A DNA stretch of 64,000 nt from Wurfbainia villosa (taxonomy: Eukaryota; Streptophyta; Magnoliopsida; Zingiberales; Zingiberaceae). Shown here one piece after another: positions 12,015 to 22,284 of this stretch; the stretch's first letter is position 1, and the number at the start of each line of letters is the position of its first letter. Under the pieces are notes generated by a model. That model saw only the letters and a program-made list of their open reading frames with translations, was not told the origin of the DNA and did not search any database. Location: positions 15,115,011-15,179,010 of the forward strand of contig CM046004.1 in NCBI GenBank assembly GCA_025175895.1, in the 5' to 3' direction. Position numbers and translations under genes: made by a program.

Positions 12015-14801
12015 CTAAGGTAAAACATCATCAACCCAAGTTCCGTCACAATCTTCACGCATGCACGGTGGTTCATTGTCATCTAATTCGTCAACATCCA
12101 TTATTGGGAGCCCTCGGGAAAAACATTGATAGTTGGTTTCAGTTTCTTCTAAATTATCACCAATAATATTTTCAAAGTAGTCTCTACTAGGAGTTGCAAG
12201 TGCAACAGACCATGTTGGATCTTCAGGGTCTTCAAGGTAAAAAACTTGTTTCGCTTGACTACCTAAGATGAATGAATCAGATTTAAACCCTATCCTTTTG
12301 AGGTTTACTAATGTGAAACCATGTTCATCTACTTTAATACCACCATTATTATCAACCCAACTACATTTAAACACTGGAATTTGATATATATGGTAATCGA
12401 GCTCCCATATTTCATCAATAACGCCATAGAATACCATGTCTGACACAATTGGATTCCTATCCTTTGCGCTAGAAAGTTGCATAGTCTTTGCAACTAAGCT
12501 TACTCCACAATTTTGCACTACCCGCACGTCATCACGCTCTTTTGTGTGATAAGTAACCCCAGCAATTAAATATGCAGAATACTTGAATACTCGCATGTTA
12601 GGTCCATGCGCCAACCACTTTAGTTGTTCAGAGATTTGATGTGTCGAATGGTTAATTGCATTTGCAACCTATAAATTGTAAAATGCAAAAGTTGAATTAT
12701 ATATTAATCTTCATAAATTATAAATACCCCCATTAATTTGCATGTAACTTACAGTATCACGCAACCACGGAATAAAAGTCCGATTGTGCTCATCTTGTAA
12801 CCACTTTTTTGACTTTGCTTTCTGATGAAATGTTGCCTTCAAATGAGCCATGTGTTTGTTGTTGAAGAAACGATTAGATACTAGAATTTAATGTTGCATT
12901 TGAAAGTAGCAATGAGTTGGAGAAATTACTCGATATATGACTCTATCTCATCATTATTTTCTAATACGTGACGATGTGCTTGCTCCCACTCCTCATGATT
13001 GGTGGAGTGCACTCGATCTCGTGATAAAGGTCTGGTAAACTCCAATTGATGATTCCTTGTTGGGATGCCAACAGTGTGCACATTAAACAGGTAGTTTGAG
13101 CAAAATTCTAGAGCCTCCTCAGCAATATAACATTCGGCTATACAATCTTCGGGTCGATTGCGGTTTCGCACATAACCTTTCAATGTTTTCATGAATCTTT
13201 CAAATGGGTACATCCATCTATACCAAACTGGTCCACACAATTTAACCTCACGCATTTAGGTGAACAGTCAAATGGAGCATGACATCAAAAAATGAAGGAG
13301 GAAAATATTTTTCAAGTAAGCACAATGTTGTCACAATATCTCTTTGCATATCATCTAACTTCGAGACATCTATCACTTTGCTACACAACTTGTTGAAGAA
13401 AAAGCACAATCGAGTGATAGTATATCTAACATGTTTGGGTAAGACACCACGAATGGCAACTGGAAGTAACTGTTGCATCAAAGTGTGACAATCGTGTGAT
13501 TTCATACCAAAAAGTTGCAATTCCTTCATTGATACAAGGCTTCTAATATTGGATGAATAACTTGTAGGAACCTTCATTCCCAACAAGGAGCTACAAAATT
13601 TCCTTTTCTCATCTTTACTTAATGTATAACATGGTCGGCAAAAGTTTTCTTTTCTCCTTTGGTGCCAATTCCAACTCCGACATTCATATCCACAAGGTCT
13701 AGGCGTCGCTAATCCATCTTTTGTTTTCCTGAATGCCAAGTAATGTGCCGACTAAAGCTTTCACATATATTTTCTCGATGTGCATCACATCAAGAACATG
13801 TCGGACATGTAGATGCTCCCAATACGCAAGTTCGAAGAATATTGATTTCTTCTTCCAATATGGATGACTACCATCCTCTGATGCTTGAAGTTTTCTGTTC
13901 ATTTTTCCCCCAACGACAATTAATTTTATTAACTGTTTTGGAAATATCACGACCACTCAATGGTCTCGGTGCAATGTTAAAGTCTTGCTTCTCATCAAAT
14001 GCTTTCTTTTGCCTTCGATAAGGATGGTTCTCAGGGAGAAACCTTCTATGGCCTATGAATGACATTTTTCTACTATGTTTCAATCTTTTTGTACATGTGT
14101 TTTCACCACAGATAGGACATGCATTATATCCTTTCACGCGACATCCAGAAAGGTTTCCATATGCCAGAAAGTCATTAATTGTCCATAATAAGACTGCCTT
14201 AAGGGTGAATCTTTCTTGTCGATATGCATCATATGCTTCAATACCTTCTTCCCATAACTGCTTTAAGTCATCAATCAAAGGTGCTAGGTAAACATCAATA
14301 TCATTCCCTGGTTGTTTAGGACCCGATATCAATAAAGTAAGCATCATAAATTTTCTCGCATACACAAAACGGAGGAAGATTGTAAGTGATCAACAAAACT
14401 GGCCAACAACTATACGTAGAACTCATCAATCTATGTGGATTTATTCCATCTGTCGATATGGTCAATCTCAAATTTCTTGGCTCATAAGCAAAATCTGGCC
14501 ATTTATGGTCGACTACCTTCCAATTGGGTGAATCTGCTGGATGACGCAAATAACCATCACAAGTTCTACTATCAGCATGCCAGGTTAACACCTTAGAGGT
14601 TTCTTGGTTTCTAAACATTTTTCAAAATCTTGGAATAGGTGGAAAGTACTAGAGGACCTTTGCAGGAACTCCTTCATTTACTTTTGAATTCTTGCATATC
14701 TTCCATCTTGAAAACCCACAAGTAGGACAATTGATACAATCTGCGTATTCCTTCCGATATAAGATACAATCATTAGGACATGCATGGATTTTTTCATATT
14801 C

Positions 14802-16897
14802 CATACTAATAACTGCCATTTTGTTGTATTATTTTGGTCCTTAATATCACTGTTTTTATCCTCTCGAGTGATTTATTATTGATTATTTGTATGTTTTATG
14901 AGTTTGGATTCATTTTGGACCTTTTTGTAAATTCTCCTATATTTTGGACTTATTTGCGAATGTTATCTTTATTTGTAGGAGATCGAGATGAGCCACTGGA
15001 CTAGACTCAAGTTAGATCAAATATGGCTTCATCTAGGGTCGTAATGGACATTTCAAAATGATTTAATCTGAGCCCTTCATCCAGATTAGAAGGCAAATCA
15101 AATCAAGGGTTCATATCTGAGCATTATAGACCGTCCGGAGAAAGTGATTGATTCTGAGCCATCCATCTGGATCTGGAGCGATCCGGCCATACATTAAGAT
15201 CTACACGCCTTGGCCGCTCATCCGACCGTTGGATCGTGATTATACCTTCGCACGGATCGATCCGTCCCATCGCAAATCGATCGATTTCATTGGATGGAGC
15301 ACCTAATTAAGCTTAATATATCATCAAGCCCTAGCTTCAAATGGACTACCGGGATCGGATGAAGCTCAGACGGACGGCTCAAAGAATTCATTTAATAAAA
15401 CCTAACTTTCCTACACTCCAAAGAATCGTGAAGCTCCAACAGAGAAGCGAAATCGTCGCGGCGGCGGTCTTCTTCCTCGCGAGCGGCAGCCGGCGGCTTC
15501 TTCCGCAGCCGTCATGCGGCCGTGCGGGATTACAGCACGGCGACGCCAGAGAAGGCGATCACAGAACTTCACCGCAGCGCCTTCTTCCTCGTGGGCGACG
15601 GCGGCGTCATTCCGCTTGCCGGCGGCGGCGGATCGCACAGGGCTCGCCGGCGACACGCGAAGGAGGTCCTTCCATTTCGCGACGGCGGCGAAGAACTCGA
15701 GCCGAGGCATTTTTTTCCCCATTTCCACACGCGGCAAAGTCTTCTTCCCCACGTCTGGCGGCGACAAGCCGACTTCTTCGGCGACCTCCCTTCCGAGATC
15801 CGACGGTAATCCCAACCGACCCTCGAATCGGATCTGAGATCTGGTTGCGCGGTGATCCGAAGCGGGGCGAGGCAGATTCGGTGATTCCTTTCCTGAATCC
15901 ACTCCATTCTCGTGGTGGAATAGCCGTTCCATTTCACGAGTCATCCACTAGTATGTGCGGTTGGGCCGTTCCATCACCATCGCGAAGAAGATTCCCTTCA
16001 TCGTCGGTGAATCGATTCTGGAGCGATGATCGCATTGATCGTATGAGTTCCTGCTGCGCTGGTTGGGCAGCTTCGCATTCACCGTCGGAGAGGGTTGTTC
16101 GGGTTATTGTCGCCATCGTGGGGTTACCGATTACTTATATTTGCATTCAGTCCATTTAATTGGATATTTGTTTTGCTATGTTTGTTTGTTTACTTGCAAT
16201 GTTAATTCTATAGGTTTGATTATTGCTTAGTTGTTAATTTTGTTCGTTGCATGTAGTTTAGTTTAATTTCTTGTTGCTGATATACTAACCCTATCAATTA
16301 AAATTGTCCAATCCAGGCATCGTATAGTGACAGTGCGGTGTTTGGTTGGAGTGCTTTCATCATTAGCTTAGATTTCATTTACATTCGTCCAGTTGTCGTA
16401 TAGTGACAGTGCGATTCCTGGTCGAATTGCTTTCGTTTATTGTATTTCATTTATTGCAATTTTTAGTGACTGTTTGACTACTGTGTCGTATAGTGACAGT
16501 GCGGTACATGGTTAAGTTGTTCACTTTTGTTTCGTGATCATTGTACCGTGTAGTGACAGTGCGGTGCGTGATTACTTACTTTTGCGCATTAGTTAGATTT
16601 ACTTCCTGCAGATTTAATTTCCATGTTGGTTTGTTTACCAGAATTGTTTGACCATTGCATCGTATAGTGACAGTGCGGTGCAAGGTTGAATCGTTCTTGC
16701 ATTAGGTTAGCTATGAATAATTGTTTTGAAAATTGTAAAAACCCCCAGTGTTTACTTCTGTTTAAAAACAAACGTCCAGCCATTAGGTTCGTTGGGAGAT
16801 GACCCGAGTCAGTCCTATACTGCATTAGTGTAGTTAGGGGGTTCGGTAAATAATTTGGGAACGGTATTGCGACATTAAAAATCGTTCGATCACATAC
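14802..16897 (+). mobile_element. LTR-like insertion (probable solo LTR) in the transposase, with target duplication CATAC
   Basis: The transposase reads continuously from 16893 leftwards to 14806 if 14807-16892 (2,086 bp) and one copy of CATAC are removed (copies at 14802-14806 and 16893-16897). The insert begins TAATAACTGCC and ends CGATCA, so TG...CA ends are likely if the second base mutated from G. The 5-bp duplication and the end sequence (a TTGGGAGATGACCC motif followed by a run ending in AAAAATCG) suit an LTR. No PBS, polypurine tract or pol is inside, so a solo LTR fits best. It contains a GC-rich block (15430-15850) and five copies of a 20-bp motif. The 272-codon open frame at 15341-16159 lies in the GC-rich block and has no recognised similarity. 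Confidence 0.75.
16321..16680 (+). repeat. five dispersed copies of CGTATAGTGACAGTGCGGTG
   Basis: Copies start at 16321, 16397, 16487, 16547 and 16661. Spacing is 60-114 bp, with unrelated AT-rich sequence between. The core TAGTGACAGTGCG is identical in all five. The array is near the plus-strand 3' end of the LTR-like insertion. Confidence 0.9.
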
Positions 16898-17463
16898 CCA
16901 ATACAGCCAAGGATTTCTTCGCAGCATACACTGATAAAGGCAATTCATTACCATCTGGAAGCATTTCTCCCAACAAAGAAAGAATGTTTGTGAATCCTTT
17001 ATCGCTCCAACTATATTTGGCTTTCAAGTTGTATAATTTAACAATGGCAGATAACTTTGTAAATTTTGTACATCCAGGATATAAAGGTTTCTCAACATCA
17101 TGGAGTAGGTTATTGAATGTAGTTGGATTCTCATCATATTCATATGTCGCATTTACCATATCTACAAGCTTCTCATCAAAGAAATTCTGTTCACCTTGTT
17201 GGCCTTGTTCACTATCATTCATTAAGTTGGTAAATGAGGGTTTTTCTCCATGTCATATCCACACTACGTATGTTAAATCCATACCATTACTTCTTAAATG
17301 AGCCCTTGTGACATCAATATTGTTCCTTCTTAGGTTACCACACATGGCACATGGACAAGATATTGCATTAGAATCACTGTAATTTTGACCGCAAATCGCA
17401 AGAAGGACTCTACTCCATACGCATACTCAGTGATAATCTATCCTTGAACATCCATTCTTTGTC

Positions 17464-18540
17464 CATTCTAGTGCATAAAAACATTAATTGACAATTAAAT
17501 AAACCTTCATAATACTTAACACCACTAGATCATTAATAAAGCAGAGATGCTTAATGTATCAAACTTATATTTCCGTGGATAAGAAGGTAATATGAAGTAA
17601 CTTAAATTTGTATATGATCTAGTCCACCTAAGCTAAAGTTAGAAAGTACAAACAAAGCATTGCTCAAAGGAATAAAATATAAATTTAAGTAGAAACTAAC
17701 GATAAATACAAACAAAGCAAATTGCTCGTTGAATTAAATATAAATTTCAGGGGTTGGAAGGTACTATAAAGTAAAAAATTTAAACTAAATTTATAAACAG
17801 ACATTTTATATTATAGAATACCGAGAGAATGGCTTCTAGAATAGATAAATACGATGTACAAATGATGATATAAGGTGAATAATCTTCATGAAGAATAAGG
17901 TTGGAACATAACTGGATTTTCTGTATGCGCAGATACCGGATTATCTGTGACAATGAGATTAAGGTTCAATGGATAGAAACAATCCAACTCAAACCTTCTT
18001 AACCAATAAAGGTTTGAAGGCACAACATGATAACCATAAACCAAGAGTTTATGACGCTGAACCTGTTGGGACGGAATCAGGACGCTGAACGATGGACGAA
18101 GGCCGACGGACGGAGGTCGAGCAATGGCCGACGGAAAAGGAAGAGAACGAACAGAGGGCGACCAACCGTGAGAATGTGGCGCGGAAGAAGATGGGATGGA
18201 CGAGCGCGCAACGGAGAACGGGGGAGGTTTTTTGGGAAGTAGGAACCGCGGAGGTTTTCGGAAAGTAAGAACGACGGAGAAGTTTAGGGAAGATTTATTT
18301 AACCTAACAAATTTTTAAATATATATAACAACTTTTAAAAAAAATATTGTTGTAATATATTGTTTAAAAAATATATATAAACTTTTAAATATATTGTTGT
18401 AAACGTATATATTTATAATTTTTTTTAAAAAAAACTTATTTCCAATAATTTAAAAAAAATAGTATTAATAATTAAAAAAATAATTTCACCGTTGTATTAT
18501 AATAATAAAATAGTATTAATAGTATTATAAACTTTTAAAA
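17464..18540 (-). promoter_or_regulatory. CACTA upstream region with GC-rich CpG block (18050-18265)
   Basis: This lies between the transposase start and the right subterminal repeats. It is mostly AT-rich, except 18050-18265, which is rich in CG, CGG and CGAC. In maize En/Spm a GC-rich downstream control region in the first untranslated exon is the target of methylation control. Position and composition fit an equivalent here, but no sequence match is claimed. The 71-codon frame at 18027-18242 is low-complexity (Arg/Gly-rich) and on the opposite strand to the genes. Confidence 0.45.
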
Positions 18541-18877
18541 TTTCATTGACAACGGTTTAAAACCGTTGTAATATTATCACAACAACAACAAAAAAATTCT
18601 CATTGACAACGGTTGATTGCACCATTGTCCCAACTGTTGTTAAGATAAAAAAAACCTTAAAGACAACAGTTCTGGAAAACCGTTGTAAAATGTATTATTG
18701 ATTTAAAAAAAATATGCTCAACGACAATGGATACTGTAAAACCGTTGTCTTTTGTGTTATATGGGCACTCAAAGACAACGATTTTGTCAAAAACCGTTGT
18801 CTTTTAACAAAAAGACAACGGTTTCTCCTAAAACCGTTGTCTTTGTGGTGTTGTCTTTTAGCATTTTTGTTGTAGTG
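18541..18877. repeat. CACTA right subterminal repeats and terminal inverted repeat
   Basis: Repeated ACAACGG(T)TT...AACCGTTGT motifs (for example near 18549, 18606, 18675, 18735, 18774 and 18813) precede the terminus TTTTTGTTGTAGTG. They are the inverted counterpart of the left end. Confidence 0.9.
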
Positions 18878-19517
18878 ACCGGTATACAATCCAAACATAA
18901 ATCCTAAACATATCCTCTAATAAAATCCCAATCCGTAAAACTAATAACCAAAACCATAAGATCAATAAAACATATCCACCTCGACGAGGGGGATTGGCAA
19001 CTGGACTCTCCTGACAGCTTCATCCTGAAATAAATATAAAACCACGGGGTAAGTTCAAAGAACTTAGCGGATAATAGTTGATATGCAAAGTAAGGTATAG
19101 CTAACAATAAAAATCATGCCAGTACAGTCTCTAATATAGGGTAAGCAAGAAAGAAATGCAAAAGGGATTATACTCACCTGAATCTCCTACCCTGATATAT
19201 GAGTATGTGCCCTACTATAAGAGATAAAATCATCACCATATACGAATATGAATCCTGTATGCATGTCAATCATATGCAACATCCAAGGCATCAATAAAAA
19301 TACAGCAAACACAATACAAATGTGATCCATGCAAAAATATGCATGTCGTGCAAATGATATGGTCACCCCTGATGCCAGTCAGCCGCCTCACACGCGATGG
19401 TGAAGCCGAGTAGGTAGGGCTATGACAACTATGCACTCTGCCATCACTGCTCCTGAGTGACCGAGTGGACAGGATGCTGTTGGAGTACACCTATCCTCCT
19501 GCCCCAAACATAGTGGG
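18878..19517 (-). repeat. 5' LTR of gypsy-1, middle segment
   Basis: This continues the LTR after the CACTA insertion. It is the reverse complement of about 21365-21980 in the solo LTR. It ends with TSD copy GTGGG (19513-19517), where the inverted solo LTR begins. Confidence 0.9.
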
Positions 19518-22284
19518 TGTTAAATATTGGAAAATTTAAAATATTAAATTAAATGGCCAAAGAATTAAGGAAATAATCCTGGAAATTTTTTGGGATTTTT
19601 AGGGAATTTTAGGAATTTTTCCGAAATTTTTCTGGATTTAAACGGACTCCGTACGAGATTTTTACGGGGATAAAATAAATAGGCTTTAGAGGGGTCTATT
19701 TGAAGGGGATAAATACGTGATGGAAAACCTAATTTCGACTTCTTCCTTTTCGCGAGCCCACTCACGGCGCCTCTTCTTCGGCGGCGCTTTCTTTCTCGCG
19801 TGACGTCGCTGGCCGACGCCCCTCCTCCGCACGCATCGGCTTCCACGGCCACGGAATCGTCGCCGCTCATAGCCGCGACAACCAGATCACATCGGCCGTT
19901 CCTCCACAAGCGTCGGCCACCGTTCTCCTTTTTCCGGTGCTCAGGCTGCCACCGGTTCGTCGCAACCGCAGCCATCGAACCATCGCCGAGCTCTCTTCCT
20001 CGCCGACCACAGCCACGCGTGTCGTGATCGCCGGACTCCTCTTCCCTAGACTGCGGCGCCGGCCTCTTCTGCCACAGCGGACGCCTCCTCCTCTGCCCTT
20101 CTGGCCGGTGGTCGCCGGAGTAGGTAAGGGTCTTTTCTATTTTGGTCGATCGGTGAGTGTGGTTGGTGATGGTGAATAGGGCAGTAGGGAAGGAATTGGG
20201 GGCCGGCTGTGAGAGGCTGTGAGGGGTTGATTTGGAGGGTGTCGTGTGGTTAGGGTTGAGAGGTGGTCGTGCAAGGTCGGATGTTAGTGGGCTGTGGGTG
20301 GAGGTGTCGACTGTGAATTTAAGAAATTGAGTTGGGGTATCTTTGTGGGAATTTCTAGGGCGGGTGAGCTTGATTGGTCGATTTGGGTTGATTCCGGTGT
20401 TATTCGGTTGATCGGTATGGTATTCGAAGGATATGGGATTTGGGTGATATTGTTTGGTCTTGAGGATTTTTGGTAGGTGATGAATTAGGTTATGTGATTA
20501 GGAATTAGTTTGGTAAATTGATTGGTACAATTATTGGATAAATTAAAAAGCCATTAAATTTTATTTATTTGGCTTAGGTTGTTAAAATGCGGGTTAAACC
20601 AGGTTTAATTGATTAATTAGCTTATCATTAATTAATCAAAAAATTTATCAATTGATTTAGTGAGCTAAATTAATTATAGGGATATTTGTGGACAAGGAAA
20701 ATTGGAAATAGTTTGGGTTAATTGAGTTATGAAGGAAATCGATTAAGTATTCGATTTGTCGGTGAATTGTATTTTTGTGCTTAACTATAGTTATGTTATA
20801 TGCAGGTTTCGGTCATGAGGCAGGTCCCCAGTCGTGACGATTTGGTTCTTTTTGCGGATATATATTCAGGCGGGTATTTTGACTTATCTTTTAGATATAG
20901 TCAAGTTGATATGCTAGTTAGGATAGCTTTCAATAATTTTCATGCTTATATGCCTAGTATGTTTTTGTGCCTATTGATACATGCATTGGATAGGATATGA
21001 TTTTTGTCTTCCCTGTTTGACTTGGATTATAGTTATTTGGATTAGGGATATGTACATATTGATTGTACATATTATTCGGATAGGTGTTTTGAGTAGGATT
21101 TACATGCTTTAGTATCATGCACCATTTTTGCATGATTGCATGCTGGCTGGACGGGATTCCATTATTGTTGAGCCTGCAGCTAGTTACATGACTTGCACAC
21201 ACTGCCACTCATGGGTTAGTGGTACATCAGGAGGGTGTGTGCAGTTTCTCTGTCAGGCTCCGCTGGTCTGCTCATGGGTAGCGATGAGGCAACGTGGCAG
21301 CGGGCAGGGATCCCTCCTCTGGTCTATGACACCGGGAGATGAGAGCTTAGCTCCCCCACTCTGTTTGGGGCAGGAGGATAGGTGTACTCTAACAGCATCC
21401 TGTCCACTCGGTCACTCAGGAGCAGTGATGGCAGAGTGCACAGTTGTCATAGCCCTACCCACTCGGCTTCACCATCGCGTGTGAGGCGGCTGACTGGCGT
21501 CAGGGGTGACCATGTCATATGCACGACATGCATTTTTGCACGGATTGCATTTGTATTGTGTTTGCTGCATTATTGTATTGATGCCTTGGATGTTGCATAT
21601 GATTGCCATGCATACAGGATACATGTTTGTATAGGGTGATGACTATTGTTGTAGGGCACTTGCTCCTATATCAGGGTAGGAGATTCAGGTGAGTACAGTC
21701 CTTTTGCATTTATTTCTTGCTTACCATATATATGAGACTGTACTGGCATGATTAGTATTGTTAGCTATATCTTGCTATTCATATCGACTAATATCCGCTA
21801 AGTTCTTTGAACTTATCCCGTGGTTTTATATTTATTTCAGGATGATGCTGTCAGGAGAGTCCAGTTGCCAATCCCCCTCATCGAAGTGGATATGTTTTAT
21901 TGGTCTTATGATTTTGGTTATTAGTTTTATGGATTGTGATTTTATTAGAAGATATGTTTAGGAGTTATGTTTGGATTGTATACCGGTGGATGTTTTGGTT
22001 ATATTAGTTATGTCCTTGTGGACTTATATTCGGTTCGGTTCGGTTTGGTTGTATGTTCCTGCTCAGATGGCAGAAGGGGTAGGTCTTGATGTTTTAGATC
22101 TTTTATTTATTTTGGTTGATGGCCTGAGACTGCATATTATGTATATTGTGTTGTGGTATGTTCCGGTCGTGTTGACCGATGTATAGTGGTCGTGTAGACC
22201 TTGTATTAAAAATTGGTATTGCCACCCGTACAGGGGAGGTGCTGCCAGATTTTCGTCTGGCGGAGACTCCCTCGGGGCATGACA
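19518..22284 (+). mobile_element. solo LTR of the gypsy-1 family, opposite orientation (2,767 bp)
   Basis: It starts TGTTAAATATTGG and ends GGGGCATGACA. There is no PBS or coding region next to either end. It is flanked by GTGGG (19513-19517) and GTGAG (22285-22289), a 5-bp target duplication with one transition. On either side the host LTR continues without loss. It contains an AT-rich start, a GC-rich block (19740-20120), a donor-like CCGGAGTAG|GTAAGG (cut after 20123) and an acceptor-like ATATGCAG|G (20805). At about 21965-22010 it carries the uninterrupted CACTA target (CATCCACCGGTATAC, reverse complement). Solo LTRs form by recombination between the two LTRs of one element. Confidence 0.93.

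Larger units (their letters stand above)
12015..17463 (-). pseudogene. CACTA TNPD-type transposase, frameshifted and split by an insertion
   Basis: Minus strand. The start MDKEWMFKD lies at 17463. It is followed by a transposase-associated zinc-binding domain (CPCAMCGN, HLRSNG, HGEKPSF) spread over two frames with one stop. 17222-16893 holds KPLYPGCTKFTKLSAIVKLY. After the 2.1-kb insertion comes HACPNDCILYRKEYADC (14800-14640). The catalytic Transposase_21 region spans 14618-13699, including TISTDGINPH and FFELAYWEHLHVRHVLDVMH. It is broken near 14340, 13900 and 13720. The DUF4218-type region is 13739-12926. The DUF4216-type C-terminus is 12614-12015 (VSLVAKTMQLSSAKDRNP, QAKQVFYLEDPEDPTW), ending at a TAG. 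This domain order is that of plant En/Spm TNPD proteins, which bind and cleave element ends. At least four frameshifts make it inactive. Confidence 0.92.
6283..18877 (-). mobile_element. CACTA (En/Spm-type) DNA transposon, 12,595 bp
   Basis: The element starts CACTACAACAAAAAA and ends TTTTTGTTGTAGTG, which are CACTA-family terminal inverted repeats. It is flanked by a 3-bp target duplication, ACC (6280-6282 and 18878-18880). Subterminal arrays of GACAACGGTT...AACCGTTGTC motifs lie at both ends. Two minus-strand gene remnants are present: a TNPD-type transposase (12015-17463) and a TNPA-like gene with a Ulp1-type protease domain (6915-11298). The promoter side is therefore the right end. The length without the nested LTR-like insertion is about 10.5 kb. 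Frameshifts and stops in both genes make it non-autonomous now. Confidence 0.95.

Noticed and set aside
15341..16159. 272-codon open frame on the plus strand
   Set aside because: It lies in a CpG-rich block of the LTR-like insertion, where open frames appear in five of the six frames. Composition is Arg/Ser/Pro-rich with no domain I recognise.
16321..16680. CRISPR-like array
   Set aside because: Five repeats of 20 bp with uneven spacers (40-94 bp), in a eukaryotic LTR-like insert and without cas genes.
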